Below, piece by piece: positions 8,491-17,365 of a stretch of DNA of 64,000 bases (positions are counted from its first letter, which is position 1; every line of letters begins with the position of its first letter). Source of the stretch: Herbidospora daliensis (GTDB lineage Bacteria; Actinomycetota; Actinomycetes; Streptosporangiales; Streptosporangiaceae); contig NZ_BBXF01000004.1 in the NCBI RefSeq assembly GCF_001570585.1, forward strand, positions 310,001 to 374,000, written 5' to 3'. A program made the position numbers and the translations under genes. The notes beneath the pieces were generated by a model, which worked only from the letters and a program-made list of their open reading frames with translations, ran no database searches and was not told the DNA's origin.

Positions 8491-10443
8491 TCACATGAAC
8501 AGGGCGACCGGGTTCAGGTCGTCGTAGGCGGTCGGCCGGTCGAGCCGCCCCAGTGCCACCGGGACGTCGAACAGCCGCCCCGGGGCGAACCGCGGCCAGA
8601 AATGCCGCAGCCCCGGCACGACGACCTTGACCACCGGCACCCCGATGTCGGGCCGGGTCTGGTCGAGGATCAACGGGTCGAAGGGCCTGATCAGGTCGAT
8701 GTCGTTCTTGAGATCGTCGTTCGGGGTGTACGGATGCGGCGCCGTCACCCCGTCGGGCAGCAGGCACGGATGGCTGCGGGCCGACACCCGCCCCCACCAC
8801 GGGCGCATGTCGATGTCCCGGGCGGCCGGCAGCAGCTGGCCGAGCTCGGTGAGCGCGCGGCGGGCGGCGGTCGCGGGGTCGAAGTGCGCGCCGAAGCCCA
8901 GCATGACCTCCTCGCCGTCCTTCGTCGACACCGCGGCCATGGCCGGGATGCCCAGGTCGGTGGTCAGGTTGAGGACGTGGACGTCGCGGCCCAGCCCCGC
9001 GTAGTCGTCGCGCAGCGCGGCGGTCCACGGGTCGTCGAGCACGACCTCCGGCTGTCGGGTGCGGTTGTACCACCAGATGCCGACCGCGTCGCGTTCGACC
9101 AGTTCGAGGAAGCCCTGCAGGATCGCGGCCTCGATCGACGAACCGGCGGCGTTGCCGTTGGAGTCGGCCTGGCCGCCCTCGGTGAAGTAGAGCAGATCGG
9201 TCGGCAGGTAACGCCTGCGGCCGTCGAGCGTGAACAGGGGCGTCCACTCGGTCACGGCGGTCTCGTCGAAGGGGGCCCGCTGGCGCGCGTCGTAGAGCAG
9301 CACGTCGTCGGGGTGCACGGCCGCTTCGCCCAGCCCCCGGTAGGAGTCGTGGACGACGTGCTCCTCGCCGAGCCGGGAACCGCAGTAGCGTTCGACCGCC
9401 TCGCAGAGCGCGCCCACCTTGGCCTCCATCGGGGTGCCGCCCTTGCCGCCGCTGTTGGCCCGCAGCCCGGAGACGGGCAGCGCCAGGTTGCGGCCGGACA
9501 GGTAGCTGTGGAGGAACCCGGGCGCGCGCGGATCGCGGCGCACCCGGTCGACCACGCCGGTGACGGGGTCGGTGAGGTGGACGTACCGGTCCCAGGTCTC
9601 CTGGAGCCCGGCCGCCCGGTGGGCGTGCTTCTTGGGCCTGGACGTGATCTCGACCGGCGCGCTCCGCACCAAGGGGTCGCCGCACGCCGGGCACTGCGGC
9701 CTTCGGGTGACCCGGTGGTGCGCGCCCTCCAGGGTGAGCGGGTCGAACGTCCACAGCGTGTCGAGCCGCCGGCCGGCCAGCCACCGCGCGACCTGCAGGG
9801 CCGCGAGCTGGGCGCCGACCGACGACGTGAGCGGCAGCGCGGCGCGCGGCGCGAGCCCGAGCGGCGCCTGCCGCCGGATCCGCAACCGGGCCGCCAGGCA
9901 CTCCCAGCAGGCCGAGTCGTCTCGATGGAACCCGGGCCCGATCCACAGGTCGGGCCCGTTGACGGCGACGGGAAGCCACGGCCGCCCGTCGGCCAGCCGA
10001 TCGGCGTTGACCGAGGCCAGCACGGGGTCGAGGTAGTCGTCGCAGACCACCACGACGGGCCCGCCGGTCCCTTCGCGCAACCCCAGGTCGGCCAGCGCCC
10101 GCTCGACGAGCGGAGAGCGCCCGACCACCTCGACCGTGCCGGCCGGCACGTCCAGCCCGGCCAGGTCCCAGTAGGCGGCGACCTCGGGCGGCACGCCGTC
10201 GTCGTCGGGCTGCGGCGCGACGAGATCGGCCTCGGCCAGCCGCCCGAGCAGCCGCCCGAGGTCGGCCGCGCCGAGCCCGGTGCGCTCGTGCAGCCCGGCC
10301 AGGTCGTGACTGCCGTCGAGCAGCGGGGCGACCTCCTCGATGTGGTCGCCGTGCAACGCGACGGTGGCCCGCGCCGAGGTCAGGTAGACCCCGTCACCGG
10401 GCACGGTCAGCGCCCGCCAGTGCCGCTTGAATCCGACTTTCAT
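8491..10443 (-). CDS. Fused leader-peptide-binding/YcaO cyclodehydratase (SagC-SagD type)
   Basis: 650 residues. The N-terminal about 260 residues are a TOMM leader-binding (Ocin-ThiF/SagC-like) module with paired zinc cysteines in ACWECLAA and PQCPACGD. The C-terminal YcaO domain has its ATP/Mg glutamate motifs: KVGALCEAVERY and SIEAAILQGFLELVERD. Such enzymes phosphorylate the backbone amide and close Cys/Ser/Thr residues of a precursor peptide into azolines. ATG at 10443 is chosen because it overlaps the precursor stop as ATGA; an in-frame ATG at 10458 would overlap more. The protein ends in ...NPVALFM, without the Pro-rich tail of many azoline-forming YcaO proteins. Confidence 0.88.
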   Translation of the reverse strand: MKVGFKRHWRALTVPGDGVYLTSARATVALHGDHIEEVAPLLDGSHDLAGLHERTGLGAADLGRLLGRLAEADLVAPQPDDDGVPPEVAAYWDLAGLDVPAGTVEVVGRSPLVERALADLGLREGTGGPVVVVCDDYLDPVLASVNADRLADGRPWLPVAVNGPDLWIGPGFHRDDSACWECLAARLRIRRQAPLGLAPRAALPLTSSVGAQLAALQVARWLAGRRLDTLWTFDPLTLEGAHHRVTRRPQCPACGDPLVRSAPVEITSRPKKHAHRAAGLQETWDRYVHLTDPVTGVVDRVRRDPRAPGFLHSYLSGRNLALPVSGLRANSGGKGGTPMEAKVGALCEAVERYCGSRLGEEHVVHDSYRGLGEAAVHPDDVLLYDARQRAPFDETAVTEWTPLFTLDGRRRYLPTDLLYFTEGGQADSNGNAAGSSIEAAILQGFLELVERDAVGIWWYNRTRQPEVVLDDPWTAALRDDYAGLGRDVHVLNLTTDLGIPAMAAVSTKDGEEVMLGFGAHFDPATAARRALTELGQLLPAARDIDMRPWWGRVSARSHPCLLPDGVTAPHPYTPNDDLKNDIDLIRPFDPLILDQTRPDIGVPVVKVVVPGLRHFWPRFAPGRLFDVPVALGRLDRPTAYDDLNPVALFM

Positions 10444-10679
10444 CCGCAATACGTCCATTTCGCCGACGTGAGGGACGGTTTGGTCAGGTCGGCGATGTGC
10501 AGGGGGTCACCGCCCGCCGACAGCGGGGGCGCCTCGTCGGCGCCGAGGTCGATGCCGAACTGGGCCAGGGTGCCGGCCGGGTCGTCTTCGTAGCGGGCGG
10601 CCAGCTCGGGTTCCGTCCACGCGCGCATCACCAGTTCGGCGAAACGCCAGTCTTCGTCTGCGTGAGTCATCGTGGTCAT
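10440..10679 (-). CDS. TOMM/azole RiPP precursor peptide
   Basis: A 79-residue peptide directly upstream of, and overlapping by ATGA, the fused cyclodehydratase gene. The N-terminal part (RAWTEPELAARYEDDPAGT, about 19-37) looks like a nitrile-hydratase-like leader: amphipathic helices with acidic and Ala-rich character. The C-terminal tail LTKPSLTSAKWTYCG contains three Thr, two Ser and one Cys and is the likely core. The position, overlap and composition support precursor status; no homology search was possible. A GGAGAA site lies 12-13 bases upstream of ATG 10679; ATG at 10670 is an alternative. The cleavage site is not evident; GADEAPPLSAGG (about 46-57) may hold it. Confidence 0.72.
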   Translation of the reverse strand: MTTMTHADEDWRFAELVMRAWTEPELAARYEDDPAGTLAQFGIDLGADEAPPLSAGGDPLHIADLTKPSLTSAKWTYCG

Positions 10680-10723
10680 GCATTCGATTCTCCGGAGAGG
10701 GGCCGGATGGCCCTAGTCATCGA

Positions 10724-10764
10724 TTCACGAGCCGGGTGTGAGATTTTCACATCGGGGTCGTGAA
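10724..10764. promoter_or_regulatory. 41-bp nested dyad between the RiPP operon and the LysR gene
   Basis: Two inverted-repeat pairs share one centre at 10744: outer TTCACG (10724-10729) with CGTGAA (10759-10764), and inner TGTGA (10737-10741) with TCACA (10747-10751). It lies in the 239-base gap between the precursor start and the divergent LysR gene, where an operator for a LysR-type or CRP-like dimer is expected. The role is inferred from symmetry and position. Confidence 0.55.
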
Positions 10765-10918
10765 ACCGAATGAAGACCCGGCGATGTAAGCGCTTCTAGG
10801 CTGAGCCGCGTGAATCGTATTCGAATCCGCCGGCCCCGGAGGCCGCGGCCCGGGACGGTCCGGGACATCGACACGCGTACGCCGTCAGGCGTCCATCTGC
10901 CTTATTGAGGGAAACCGC

Positions 10919-11785
10919 ATGTATCACGATCTGCAAATCAATCGGCTGAGGGCTTTGGTGACCGTGGTCGAGCTCGGCGGGTTCCGTAAGGCGGCCGAGG
11001 CGCTGCACGTGACCCAGCCGGCGGTGAGCCAGCAGATCCGTCAGCTCGGCGGTCTCGTGAAGGGGCCCATCTTCACCTCGACCGGGCGCAGCCTGGAGCT
11101 GAGCACCGAGGGCGAGGAACTGCTCGGGTACGCCCGCCGGATCGTCGCGCTGAACGACGAGGCGGTGGGCCGGTTCGTGCCCCCGTCGGGCACGGCGCGG
11201 CTGACGATCGGGGTGGTCAACCAGCTCGCCGAGGCGCTGCCGGAGATCCTGCGGCTGCTGAACCGGGGTCTGCCGCACGTGCAGGTCGGGGTGCAGACGG
11301 GGTTGAGCGAGTCGCTGGAGAACCAGGTGGCGTCGGGGCAGCTCGACCTGGCCCTGCTGCTCCAGTCGGAGCCGGTCTCCGCGCCCGCCCACCAGCTGGG
11401 CGAGATGCGCATGGACTGGTTCGGCCGCCCGGCCCACGGCGAGGGCGCCGCGCTCCCGCTGACCCTCTTCACCGAGCCGTGCACGCTGCGGCGGCGCATC
11501 GTCGACGCCCTCGACGCCTCGGAGGTGCCGTGGCGGGTGGCCTACGAGGGGCCGGAACTCGTCGGGCTGCGCTCCGCCGCCAAAGCGGGGCTGGGGGTCG
11601 CCTGCCTGGTCGCCAACGGCGACGAGTTGTGGGGGCTGCCGCGCGCGGCGAGCAACGCGCTCCCGTCGGCTCCGGGCCCGCTGCCGGTGACCGTGGCCCT
11701 TTCCGCGAATGCGACCGATTCCGAATACGTGCCGATCGCGGAACGCGCCATTCAGCAGGCGCTGCGGGACTATCCGTTCGCCTGA
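10919..11785 (+). CDS. LysR-family transcriptional regulator
   Basis: 288 residues. The N-terminal winged helix-turn-helix is canonical (NRLRALVTVVELGGFRKAAE, then ALHVTQPAVSQQIRQL, residues about 6-45). It is followed by a two-lobed effector-binding domain (LTIGVVNQLAEALPE..., GLRSAAKAGLGVACL). A GAGGG ribosome site precedes ATG 10919. The gene is divergent from the RiPP precursor gene and separated by a dyad operator, the usual arrangement for a LysR protein controlling both itself and the divergent operon. The co-inducer is unknown. Confidence 0.88.
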   Translation: MYHDLQINRLRALVTVVELGGFRKAAEALHVTQPAVSQQIRQLGGLVKGPIFTSTGRSLELSTEGEELLGYARRIVALNDEAVGRFVPPSGTARLTIGVVNQLAEALPEILRLLNRGLPHVQVGVQTGLSESLENQVASGQLDLALLLQSEPVSAPAHQLGEMRMDWFGRPAHGEGAALPLTLFTEPCTLRRRIVDALDASEVPWRVAYEGPELVGLRSAAKAGLGVACLVANGDELWGLPRAASNALPSAPGPLPVTVALSANATDSEYVPIAERAIQQALRDYPFA

Positions 11786-11795
11786 TGCTGCGATC

Positions 11796-12404
11796 ATGAG
11801 GGCCGTGTATCGCGAACTGGCAGAGTCGGCCGACGGAATCACTTTCACCTATGTCAGGGGCGTCTCCCCCGCCGACCTCGTCGCCCGCTGGGGTGGTGAC
11901 ATCGCGGCCTTCACGCCCATGAGCTTCGAAGACATGGCGTGGAACTGCTACAGCCGGAACAAGCCCCTGCCGTTCCTGGCCGTGACCGCCATCGGCGACT
12001 GGACGCTGGCCGTCGACGACCACATGATCGGCGTCATCAACGAGATCATCCAGCCCTTGTCCCTGAACGGCCGGGTGGTCTCCCACTATCTGCAGGAGAT
12101 CACGGGGATCTACGAGTTCCGCTGGGTCGAAGACGGCCGGATCGAGTTCGGCTTCTACGGTGAGGACGGCTTCATCAGCGGCGACCCGGACACGAACATG
12201 CCGGCGGGATGGGACGTGGTGCCGGAATCGTTCGCCGCGATCCTGGCCCGCTCCGACACGATGTTCCCCGACCGGCCGGAGATCAACAACGGCCCGGTCT
12301 TCACGTGGGCCGAAGACCTCACCGGCATCACGCTGACCCCTCCAATGCTCGACGGCCTGGAGTTCGTCGCCGGCCGCATCCCCCGTCCCGAAGTGGCCCA
12401 ATGA
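11796..12404 (+). CDS. DUF6461-like protein
   Basis: 202 residues starting at ATG 11796, 10 bases after the LysR stop; GTG at 11805 has a slightly better ribosome site and is an alternative. The protein contains TFTYVRGVSPADLVARWGGD, a central ICP-like beta region (FLAVTAIGDWTLAVDDH) and a C-terminal FTWAEDLTGITLTP, features I associate with the DUF6461 family of actinobacterial proteins. No membrane segment or catalytic motif is visible. Function is unknown; the family assignment is tentative. Confidence 0.6.
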   Translation: MRAVYRELAESADGITFTYVRGVSPADLVARWGGDIAAFTPMSFEDMAWNCYSRNKPLPFLAVTAIGDWTLAVDDHMIGVINEIIQPLSLNGRVVSHYLQEITGIYEFRWVEDGRIEFGFYGEDGFISGDPDTNMPAGWDVVPESFAAILARSDTMFPDRPEINNGPVFTWAEDLTGITLTPPMLDGLEFVAGRIPRPEVAQ

Positions 12405-12501
12405 GAGTGGCCCGCCACGTAGGAGCAGGTCAGGGCGGTGATCGGGTGGTTCGGTCGCCGGGTGTCAAGCCCGTCGCAAGCCGACCGGCCGACCGTGGGG
12501 C

Positions 12502-12987
12502 ATGACCTCCTTCAGAAGCGCGGTCGCCGCGTTCGGCGTCACCGTGATCGCCCTGACCGCCCCCGCCCTCGCGGCCGACGAGGCCGGCAAGCTGACCGCC
12601 CGGCTGACCATCACGGGGAGCGGCAGCGAGTGCCGGGTGCTCACCGTCGGCAAGGTCGGCATGACCAACGCCCAGGCTCAATATCTGGTCGACAACGGCG
12701 CTACGGCGCGCGTGGAGGTCTGGGCCGAGGACCCGATCTACGACAACCGCGTCTACAAGGCGCCGAAGGCGAGCCTGAGCGCGATCTCCGATCGGAACGG
12801 GGGCGGGCTGTTCATCGTGTCCGACCTGAAGTTGTCGTGCGTGAACTACCTCGACGAGGACGACAAGCCGCCGTTCGACTTCGGCGACGAGATCTACACG
12901 AAGATCATCTTTGAGGCGCCCGGCTATTCGCGCATGACCAAGAGGTCGAACGTCGTGCACGACAACTTCGGCTTCGGCGAGCCGTAA
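12502..12987 (+). CDS. Small secreted protein of unknown function
   Basis: 161 residues with a clear Sec signal peptide: short N-terminus, hydrophobic core around AAFGVTVIALTAPALA, and a probable cleavage after ALAA near residue 25. The mature part is about 135 residues with only two cysteines (in ECRVLT and LSCVNY), spaced for one possible disulfide. I do not recognise a domain. No neighbour suggests a function, and the gene stands alone between weakly spaced flanking genes. Confidence 0.65.
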   Translation: MTSFRSAVAAFGVTVIALTAPALAADEAGKLTARLTITGSGSECRVLTVGKVGMTNAQAQYLVDNGATARVEVWAEDPIYDNRVYKAPKASLSAISDRNGGGLFIVSDLKLSCVNYLDEDDKPPFDFGDEIYTKIIFEAPGYSRMTKRSNVVHDNFGFGEP

Positions 12988-13096
12988 AGCGACCGTATAT
13001 TTTTACGTTTTCTTGACGCCCCGGTTCCCGGGCACGGACGTGTGCCGTCAGTAGCGTGACCACTCGTCTGATTTGCCCGGATAGCGGAGGTACTCG

Positions 13097-14995
13097 GTGA
13101 CCGGCACGCTCCGGCGATGGTTGCTGAAGGGGCTCAAGCGGCCCGAAGGTCTGGTCGGCGGGACCCACGACGAGGAGCCGCCCGAGCACCAGCACTCCTG
13201 GTGGCAGGTCATGTGCCTGACCGGGGTCGACTACTTCTCCACCCTGGGCTACCAGCCGGGCATCGCCGCGCTGGCGGCCGGCGCGCTGAGCCCGGTCGCC
13301 ACGCTGGTGCTGGTCGCGCTGACGCTGTTCGGCGCGCTGCCGACGTACCGGGCGGTGGCCGAGCAGAGCCCGCACGGGCTCGGCTCGTTGTCGATGCTGG
13401 AGCGGCTGATGCCGGGGTGGCGCGGCAAGCTGCTGGTGCTGTTCCTGCTCGGGTTCGTCGCGACGGCCTTCATCGTCACCATCACGTTGTCGGCGGCCGA
13501 CGCGACCGCGCACATCCTGCACAACCCGTTCGTGCCACACGCGCTGGCGGGCTGGCAGGTGCCGGTGACGCTGCTGCTCATCGCGGCCCTGGGCGCGGTG
13601 TTCCTGGCCGGGTTCAGCGAGGCGATCTCGGTCGCGGTGGTGCTGGTGGCCGTCTACCTGGTGCTGAACGTGGTCGTGGTCGCCACCGCCGTGCAGCACG
13701 TGCTCACCGCGCCGGAGCAGGTGCACGACTGGCAGCAGACGCTGAACAGCGACTACGCCAGCCCGCTGGCGATGGTCGCGGTCGCGCTGTACGTGATGCC
13801 GAAGCTCGCCCTGGGCCTGTCGGGCTTCGAGACCGGGGTGGCGGTGATGCCGCTGGTCAGGGGCGACGTCGCCGAGCGGGTCAGGGGCGCGCGCAAGCTG
13901 CTGACCACGGCCGCGCTGGTGATGAGCGTCTTCCTGATCGCGTCCAGCCTCGCGACCACCGTGCTCATCCCGCCCGCGGAGTTCGCCGAGGGCGGCTCGG
14001 CCAACGGGCGGGCGCTGGCCTACCTGGCCCATCTGTATCTCGGCGACTGGTTCGGCACCGCCTACGACCTGTCGACGATCGCCATCCTGTGGTTCGCGGG
14101 CGCCTCCGCGCTGGCCGGTCTGCTCAACATCGTGCCGCGTTACCTGCCGCGTTACGGCATGGCGCCCGACTGGACGCGCGCCTCGCGGCCGATGGTGCTG
14201 GTCTTCACCGGCATCGCCTTCGTCATCACCGTCGTGTTCGGCGCGGAGGTCGAGGCGCAGGGCGGCGCGTACGCGACCGGTGTGCTGGCGCTGATCCTGT
14301 CGGCGGCCGTGGCGGTCGCGTTGTCGGCCTGGACGACCGGCCGGACGCGTCCCGCGCTCTTCTTCGGCGCGGTCACCCTGGTCTTCGGGTACGCCACCGT
14401 CGCCAACATCATCGAACGCCCCGACGGCCTGGTCATCGCGCTGCTGTTCGTGCTGGCCATCGTGGTCGTCTCGCTCGTCTCCCGGGCCACCCGCTCGACC
14501 GAGCTGCGGGTCACCCGCATCAGCCTCGACGACGCGGCCCGCCGGTTCGTCAACGAGGCGGCCGAGATCCACCTCATCGCCAACGAGCCGAACAACCGCG
14601 ACGCGAAGGAGTACGTCGACAAGGCGCGCGAGGCATGGGAGCTGCACCGCCTGCGTACCCGAGAAGGACTGCTGTTCCTGGAGGTGACCGTGCCGGACGC
14701 CTCGGAGTTCGCCGGGGAGCTGCGGGTGATCGGGGAGGAGCGGCACGGGTTCCGCATCCTGCGCATGCAGAGCACGACCGTCGCCAACTCGATCGCGGCG
14801 CTGCTGCTGCACCTGCGCGACCTGACCGGCAAGACGCCGCAGGTCTACTTCCACTGGGCCGCCGAGGGCAACCCGATCGGCGCGCTGCTGCGTTACCTGG
14901 TGTTCGGCGGCGGCGACATCCCGCCGCTGACCCGCGAGGTGCTGCGCCAGGCCGAGCCCGACCCGTCGCGCCGCCCGGTCGTGCACGTCGGCTGA
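13097..14995 (+). CDS. APC-superfamily permease with soluble C-terminal domain
   Basis: 632 residues. GTG at 13097 follows a GGAGG site by 6 bases. The first about 460 residues form roughly 12 membrane helices of the amino acid-polyamine-organocation superfamily, including [26 protein letters not shown], the unwound first-helix region. The last about 160 residues are cytoplasmic with mixed alpha/beta character. Related large permeases transport amino acids or potassium; the substrate cannot be decided here. It is monocistronic, and a strong palindrome lies just after it. Confidence 0.78.
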   Translation: MTGTLRRWLLKGLKRPEGLVGGTHDEEPPEHQHSWWQVMCLTGVDYFSTLGYQPGIAALAAGALSPVATLVLVALTLFGALPTYRAVAEQSPHGLGSLSMLERLMPGWRGKLLVLFLLGFVATAFIVTITLSAADATAHILHNPFVPHALAGWQVPVTLLLIAALGAVFLAGFSEAISVAVVLVAVYLVLNVVVVATAVQHVLTAPEQVHDWQQTLNSDYASPLAMVAVALYVMPKLALGLSGFETGVAVMPLVRGDVAERVRGARKLLTTAALVMSVFLIASSLATTVLIPPAEFAEGGSANGRALAYLAHLYLGDWFGTAYDLSTIAILWFAGASALAGLLNIVPRYLPRYGMAPDWTRASRPMVLVFTGIAFVITVVFGAEVEAQGGAYATGVLALILSAAVAVALSAWTTGRTRPALFFGAVTLVFGYATVANIIERPDGLVIALLFVLAIVVVSLVSRATRSTELRVTRISLDDAARRFVNEAAEIHLIANEPNNRDAKEYVDKAREAWELHRLRTREGLLFLEVTVPDASEFAGELRVIGEERHGFRILRMQSTTVANSIAALLLHLRDLTGKTPQVYFHWAAEGNPIGALLRYLVFGGGDIPPLTREVLRQAEPDPSRRPVVHVG

Positions 14996-15017
14996 CCCCC
15001 GCTTGCCACTCTCCTGA

Positions 15018-15045
15018 CGGTATACGTATGCTTATGCGTATACCG
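15018..15045. promoter_or_regulatory. Perfect 9-bp inverted repeat upstream of padR
   Basis: Arms CGGTATACG (15018-15026) and CGTATACCG (15037-15045) are perfect and separated by 10 bases. It is about 80 bases before the PadR start and 23 bases after the permease stop. It has no T-run, so it reads as an operator more than a terminator. PadR is the nearest candidate binder, though PadR sites usually lie closer to the start. Confidence 0.5.
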
Positions 15046-15123
15046 GCCAGGTACTTGCGGCGCCGCTATTCAGCGTTACTATGTACCAGTAGCTAGCATT
15101 GCTGAGTAGTCGAGGAGCGCACC

Positions 15124-15459
15124 ATGGGCAAGCAGCTCACCGAGATGCTCAAGGGCACGCTGGAGGGCATCGTGCTCGCGATCCTGGCCGGCCGGTCCGC
15201 GTACGGCTACGAGATCACCGCGTGGCTGCGCGACCAGGGCTTCTCCGACATCGCCGAAGGCACCGTCTACGCGCTGCTCGTCCGGATCGAGCAGCGCGGC
15301 TTCGTCGACGTCGCGAAGGTCCCCTCCGAGAAGGGACCGCCGCGCAAGGTCTACTCCCTCAACCCCCGGGGCCGGGAGCACCTGCAGGAGTTCTGGCGGA
15401 ACTGGGCCTTCCTCGCCGAACGTCTCGACCACCTCCACAAGGGAGAACAATCGACATGA
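15124..15459 (+). CDS. PadR-family transcriptional regulator
   Basis: 111 residues with the PadR winged-helix signature: LKGTLEGIVLAILAGRSAYGYEITAWL, then EGTVYALLVRIEQRGFV and PPRKVYSLNPRGRE. PadR proteins repress stress or drug-export operons and release DNA on ligand binding. This one is the first gene of a tightly coupled four-gene operon, its stop overlapping the DUF1048 start as ATGA. It is expected to autoregulate the operon; the upstream palindrome at 15018-15045 is a possible site. Confidence 0.9.
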   Translation: MGKQLTEMLKGTLEGIVLAILAGRSAYGYEITAWLRDQGFSDIAEGTVYALLVRIEQRGFVDVAKVPSEKGPPRKVYSLNPRGREHLQEFWRNWAFLAERLDHLHKGEQST

Positions 15460-15860
15460 CCCCCGAATCGACCGAAGAGAAGAGCCGCTACCGGCGATAT
15501 CTGGAGCTCTTCACCGGTTCCCTCGACGACAAGAAGCGCTACCGGCAGGTCAAGGCCCGCATGGAACGCCTGCCCGGGAACTACCGCACCGCGTACGACG
15601 CGCTGGAGCGTTACCTGATGTTCTTCGGCCGGGCCGACGGCCCCCTCGCGCTGGAGATGTACGAGGATCTCGCCGACCTGTTCGAGCAGAGCGCCGCCAA
15701 CGCGACCCCGATCCGCGAGGTGTTCGGCGACGACCCGGTCGAGTTCGTCGAGGCGTTCATCCAGAACTACCCGGTCGGGCGGTGGATGGCCAAGGAGCGC
15801 GAGCGCTTCACCAGCGCCGTCGCCCGCGCCGCCGGCGAGGCCGAGCGGAGGGCCTCATGA
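15456..15860 (+). CDS. DUF1048 family protein
   Basis: 134 residues; ATG 15456 overlaps the padR stop. The sequence (YLELFTGSLDDKKRYRQVKARMERLP, then DLADLFEQSAANATPIREVFGDDPVEFVEAF) is typical of DUF1048, small helical proteins found between PadR regulators and DrrAB-type exporters in actinobacteria and Firmicutes. Its molecular role is not established. Its stop overlaps the next start. Confidence 0.85.
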   Translation: MTPESTEEKSRYRRYLELFTGSLDDKKRYRQVKARMERLPGNYRTAYDALERYLMFFGRADGPLALEMYEDLADLFEQSAANATPIREVFGDDPVEFVEAFIQNYPVGRWMAKERERFTSAVARAAGEAERRAS

Positions 15861-16603
15861 TCCGCGTGCGGGCGCTGGAGAAGTCCTACCAGGACCTGAA
15901 GGTGCTGAAGGGCGTCGAATTCGAGGTGGCGAAGGGCAGCATCTTCGCCCTGCTCGGCTCCAACGGCGCAGGCAAGACCACGGTCGTGCGCATCCTGTCG
16001 ACGCTGCTGCGGGCCGACGCGGGCAGCGCCGACGTCAACGGCTTCGACGTCGCCGCCCAGCCGGCCCGGGTGCGCGAGTCGATCAGCCTGACCGGCCAGT
16101 TCGCGGCCGTCGACGAGATCCTCACCGGGCGCGAGAACCTCGTGCTGGTCGCCCGGCTGCGCCATCTCGCCGACCCGGGGAAGATCGCCGACGACCTGCT
16201 CGACCGCTTCTCCCTGACGGAGGCGGGCGGCCGGAAGGTGGCGACCTACTCGGGCGGCATGCGCCGCCGCCTCGACATCGCGATGAGCCTCATCGGCGAA
16301 CCGCCGGTCATCTTCCTCGACGAACCCACGACCGGCCTCGACCCCGAGGCCCGCATCGAGGTGTGGCAGGCGGTCAGGGAACTGGCCGGTCGCGGCACCA
16401 CGGTGCTGCTCACCACGCAGTACCTGGACGAGGCCGAACAACTCGCCGACCGCATCGCCATCCTCCACGAGGGCCGGATCATCGTGAACGGCACCCTCAC
16501 CGAACTCAAGCAACTGCTCCCGCCCGCCAAGGTCGAGTACGTCGAGAAGCAGCCGACCCTGGAGGACGTCTTCCTCACCCTCGTCGGCAAGGACAAACGA
16601 TGA
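15857..16603 (+). CDS. ABC transporter ATP-binding protein (DrrA-like)
   Basis: 248 residues. It has Walker A GSNGAGKTT, a Q-loop region at LTGQFAAVDE, signature YSGGMRRRLDIAMSL, Walker B VIFLDEPTTGLDP and the switch region TTVLLTTQYLDEAE. The protein powers an exporter with the permease encoded next. Daunorubicin-resistance-type ATPases usually continue for another 60-80 residues after the nucleotide domain; this one ends early with LEDVFLTLVGKDKR. Start and stop both overlap neighbours as ATGA. Confidence 0.92.
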   Translation: MIRVRALEKSYQDLKVLKGVEFEVAKGSIFALLGSNGAGKTTVVRILSTLLRADAGSADVNGFDVAAQPARVRESISLTGQFAAVDEILTGRENLVLVARLRHLADPGKIADDLLDRFSLTEAGGRKVATYSGGMRRRLDIAMSLIGEPPVIFLDEPTTGLDPEARIEVWQAVRELAGRGTTVLLTTQYLDEAEQLADRIAILHEGRIIVNGTLTELKQLLPPAKVEYVEKQPTLEDVFLTLVGKDKR

Positions 16604-17361
16604 CCAGGCACTTCTTCGGCGACACCACGGCCCTGCTCGGCCGGTCCCTGCGGCACATCACCCGCAGCCTGGACACCATCATCACGACCACCGTGATGCC
16701 GATCATGTTCATGCTGCTGTTCGTGTACGTCTTCGGCGGCGCGATCCAATCGGGCTCCGACTCCTACGTCTCCTACCTGCTGCCCGGCATCCTGCTCATC
16801 ACGGTCGCCTCGGGCATCGCGTACACCGCCTTCCGGCTCTTCCTCGACATGCAGAGCGGCATCTTCGAACGGTTCCAGTCGATGCCGATCGCCCGGTCGG
16901 CCGTGTTGTGGGCCCACGTGCTGACCTCGCTGGTCGCCAACCTGATCTCGCTGGTGGTCGTCATCGTCGTCGCGCTGGTCATGGGCTTCCGCACCTCGGC
17001 GGGGATCGGCGCCTGGCTCGCGGTCGCCGGTCTGCTGGTGCTGTTCACGCTGGCCCTGACGTGGCTGGCCGTCATCCCCGGATTGACCGCCAAAACCGTC
17101 GACGGCGCGAGCGCCTTCTCCTACCCGCTCATCTTCCTGCCGTTCCTGAGCTCGGCCTTCGTGCCGACCGACACGATGCCGGGGCCGGTGCGCGCGTTCG
17201 CCGAGAACCAGCCGGTGACCTCCATCGTCAACGCCATCCGCGACCTGTTCACCGAGCAGCCGGTCGGCTCGGGCATCTGGGTCGCCATCGCCTGGTGCGC
17301 CGGGCTCCTCGTGGTCGCCTACGCCTTCGCGATGGCCGTCTACCGCCGCAAGATCTCCTGA
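16600..17361 (+). CDS. ABC-2 type permease (DrrB-like)
   Basis: 253 residues with about six membrane helices, for example TVMPIMFMLLFVYVFGG, SYLLPGILLITVASG, LVANLISLVVVIVVALVMG and GLLVVAYAFAMAVY. It has the ABC-2 permease element ENQPVTSIVNAIRDL near the C-terminus. It forms the membrane part of the exporter with the preceding ATPase. Last gene of the PadR operon; it ends 5 bases before a convergent gene. Confidence 0.92.
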   Translation: MTRHFFGDTTALLGRSLRHITRSLDTIITTTVMPIMFMLLFVYVFGGAIQSGSDSYVSYLLPGILLITVASGIAYTAFRLFLDMQSGIFERFQSMPIARSAVLWAHVLTSLVANLISLVVVIVVALVMGFRTSAGIGAWLAVAGLLVLFTLALTWLAVIPGLTAKTVDGASAFSYPLIFLPFLSSAFVPTDTMPGPVRAFAENQPVTSIVNAIRDLFTEQPVGSGIWVAIAWCAGLLVVAYAFAMAVYRRKIS

Positions 17362-17365
17362 TCGG

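Noticed and set aside
8602-10593. 663-codon open frame antisense to the YcaO fusion
   Set aside because: The composition is a shadow pattern (Val/Gly/Arg/Gln-rich) and the leftward YcaO frame has all family motifs.
12905-14986. 693-codon frame antisense to the APC permease
   Set aside because: Gln/Arg/His-rich shadow with no membrane or catalytic pattern; the permease frame is clearly real.
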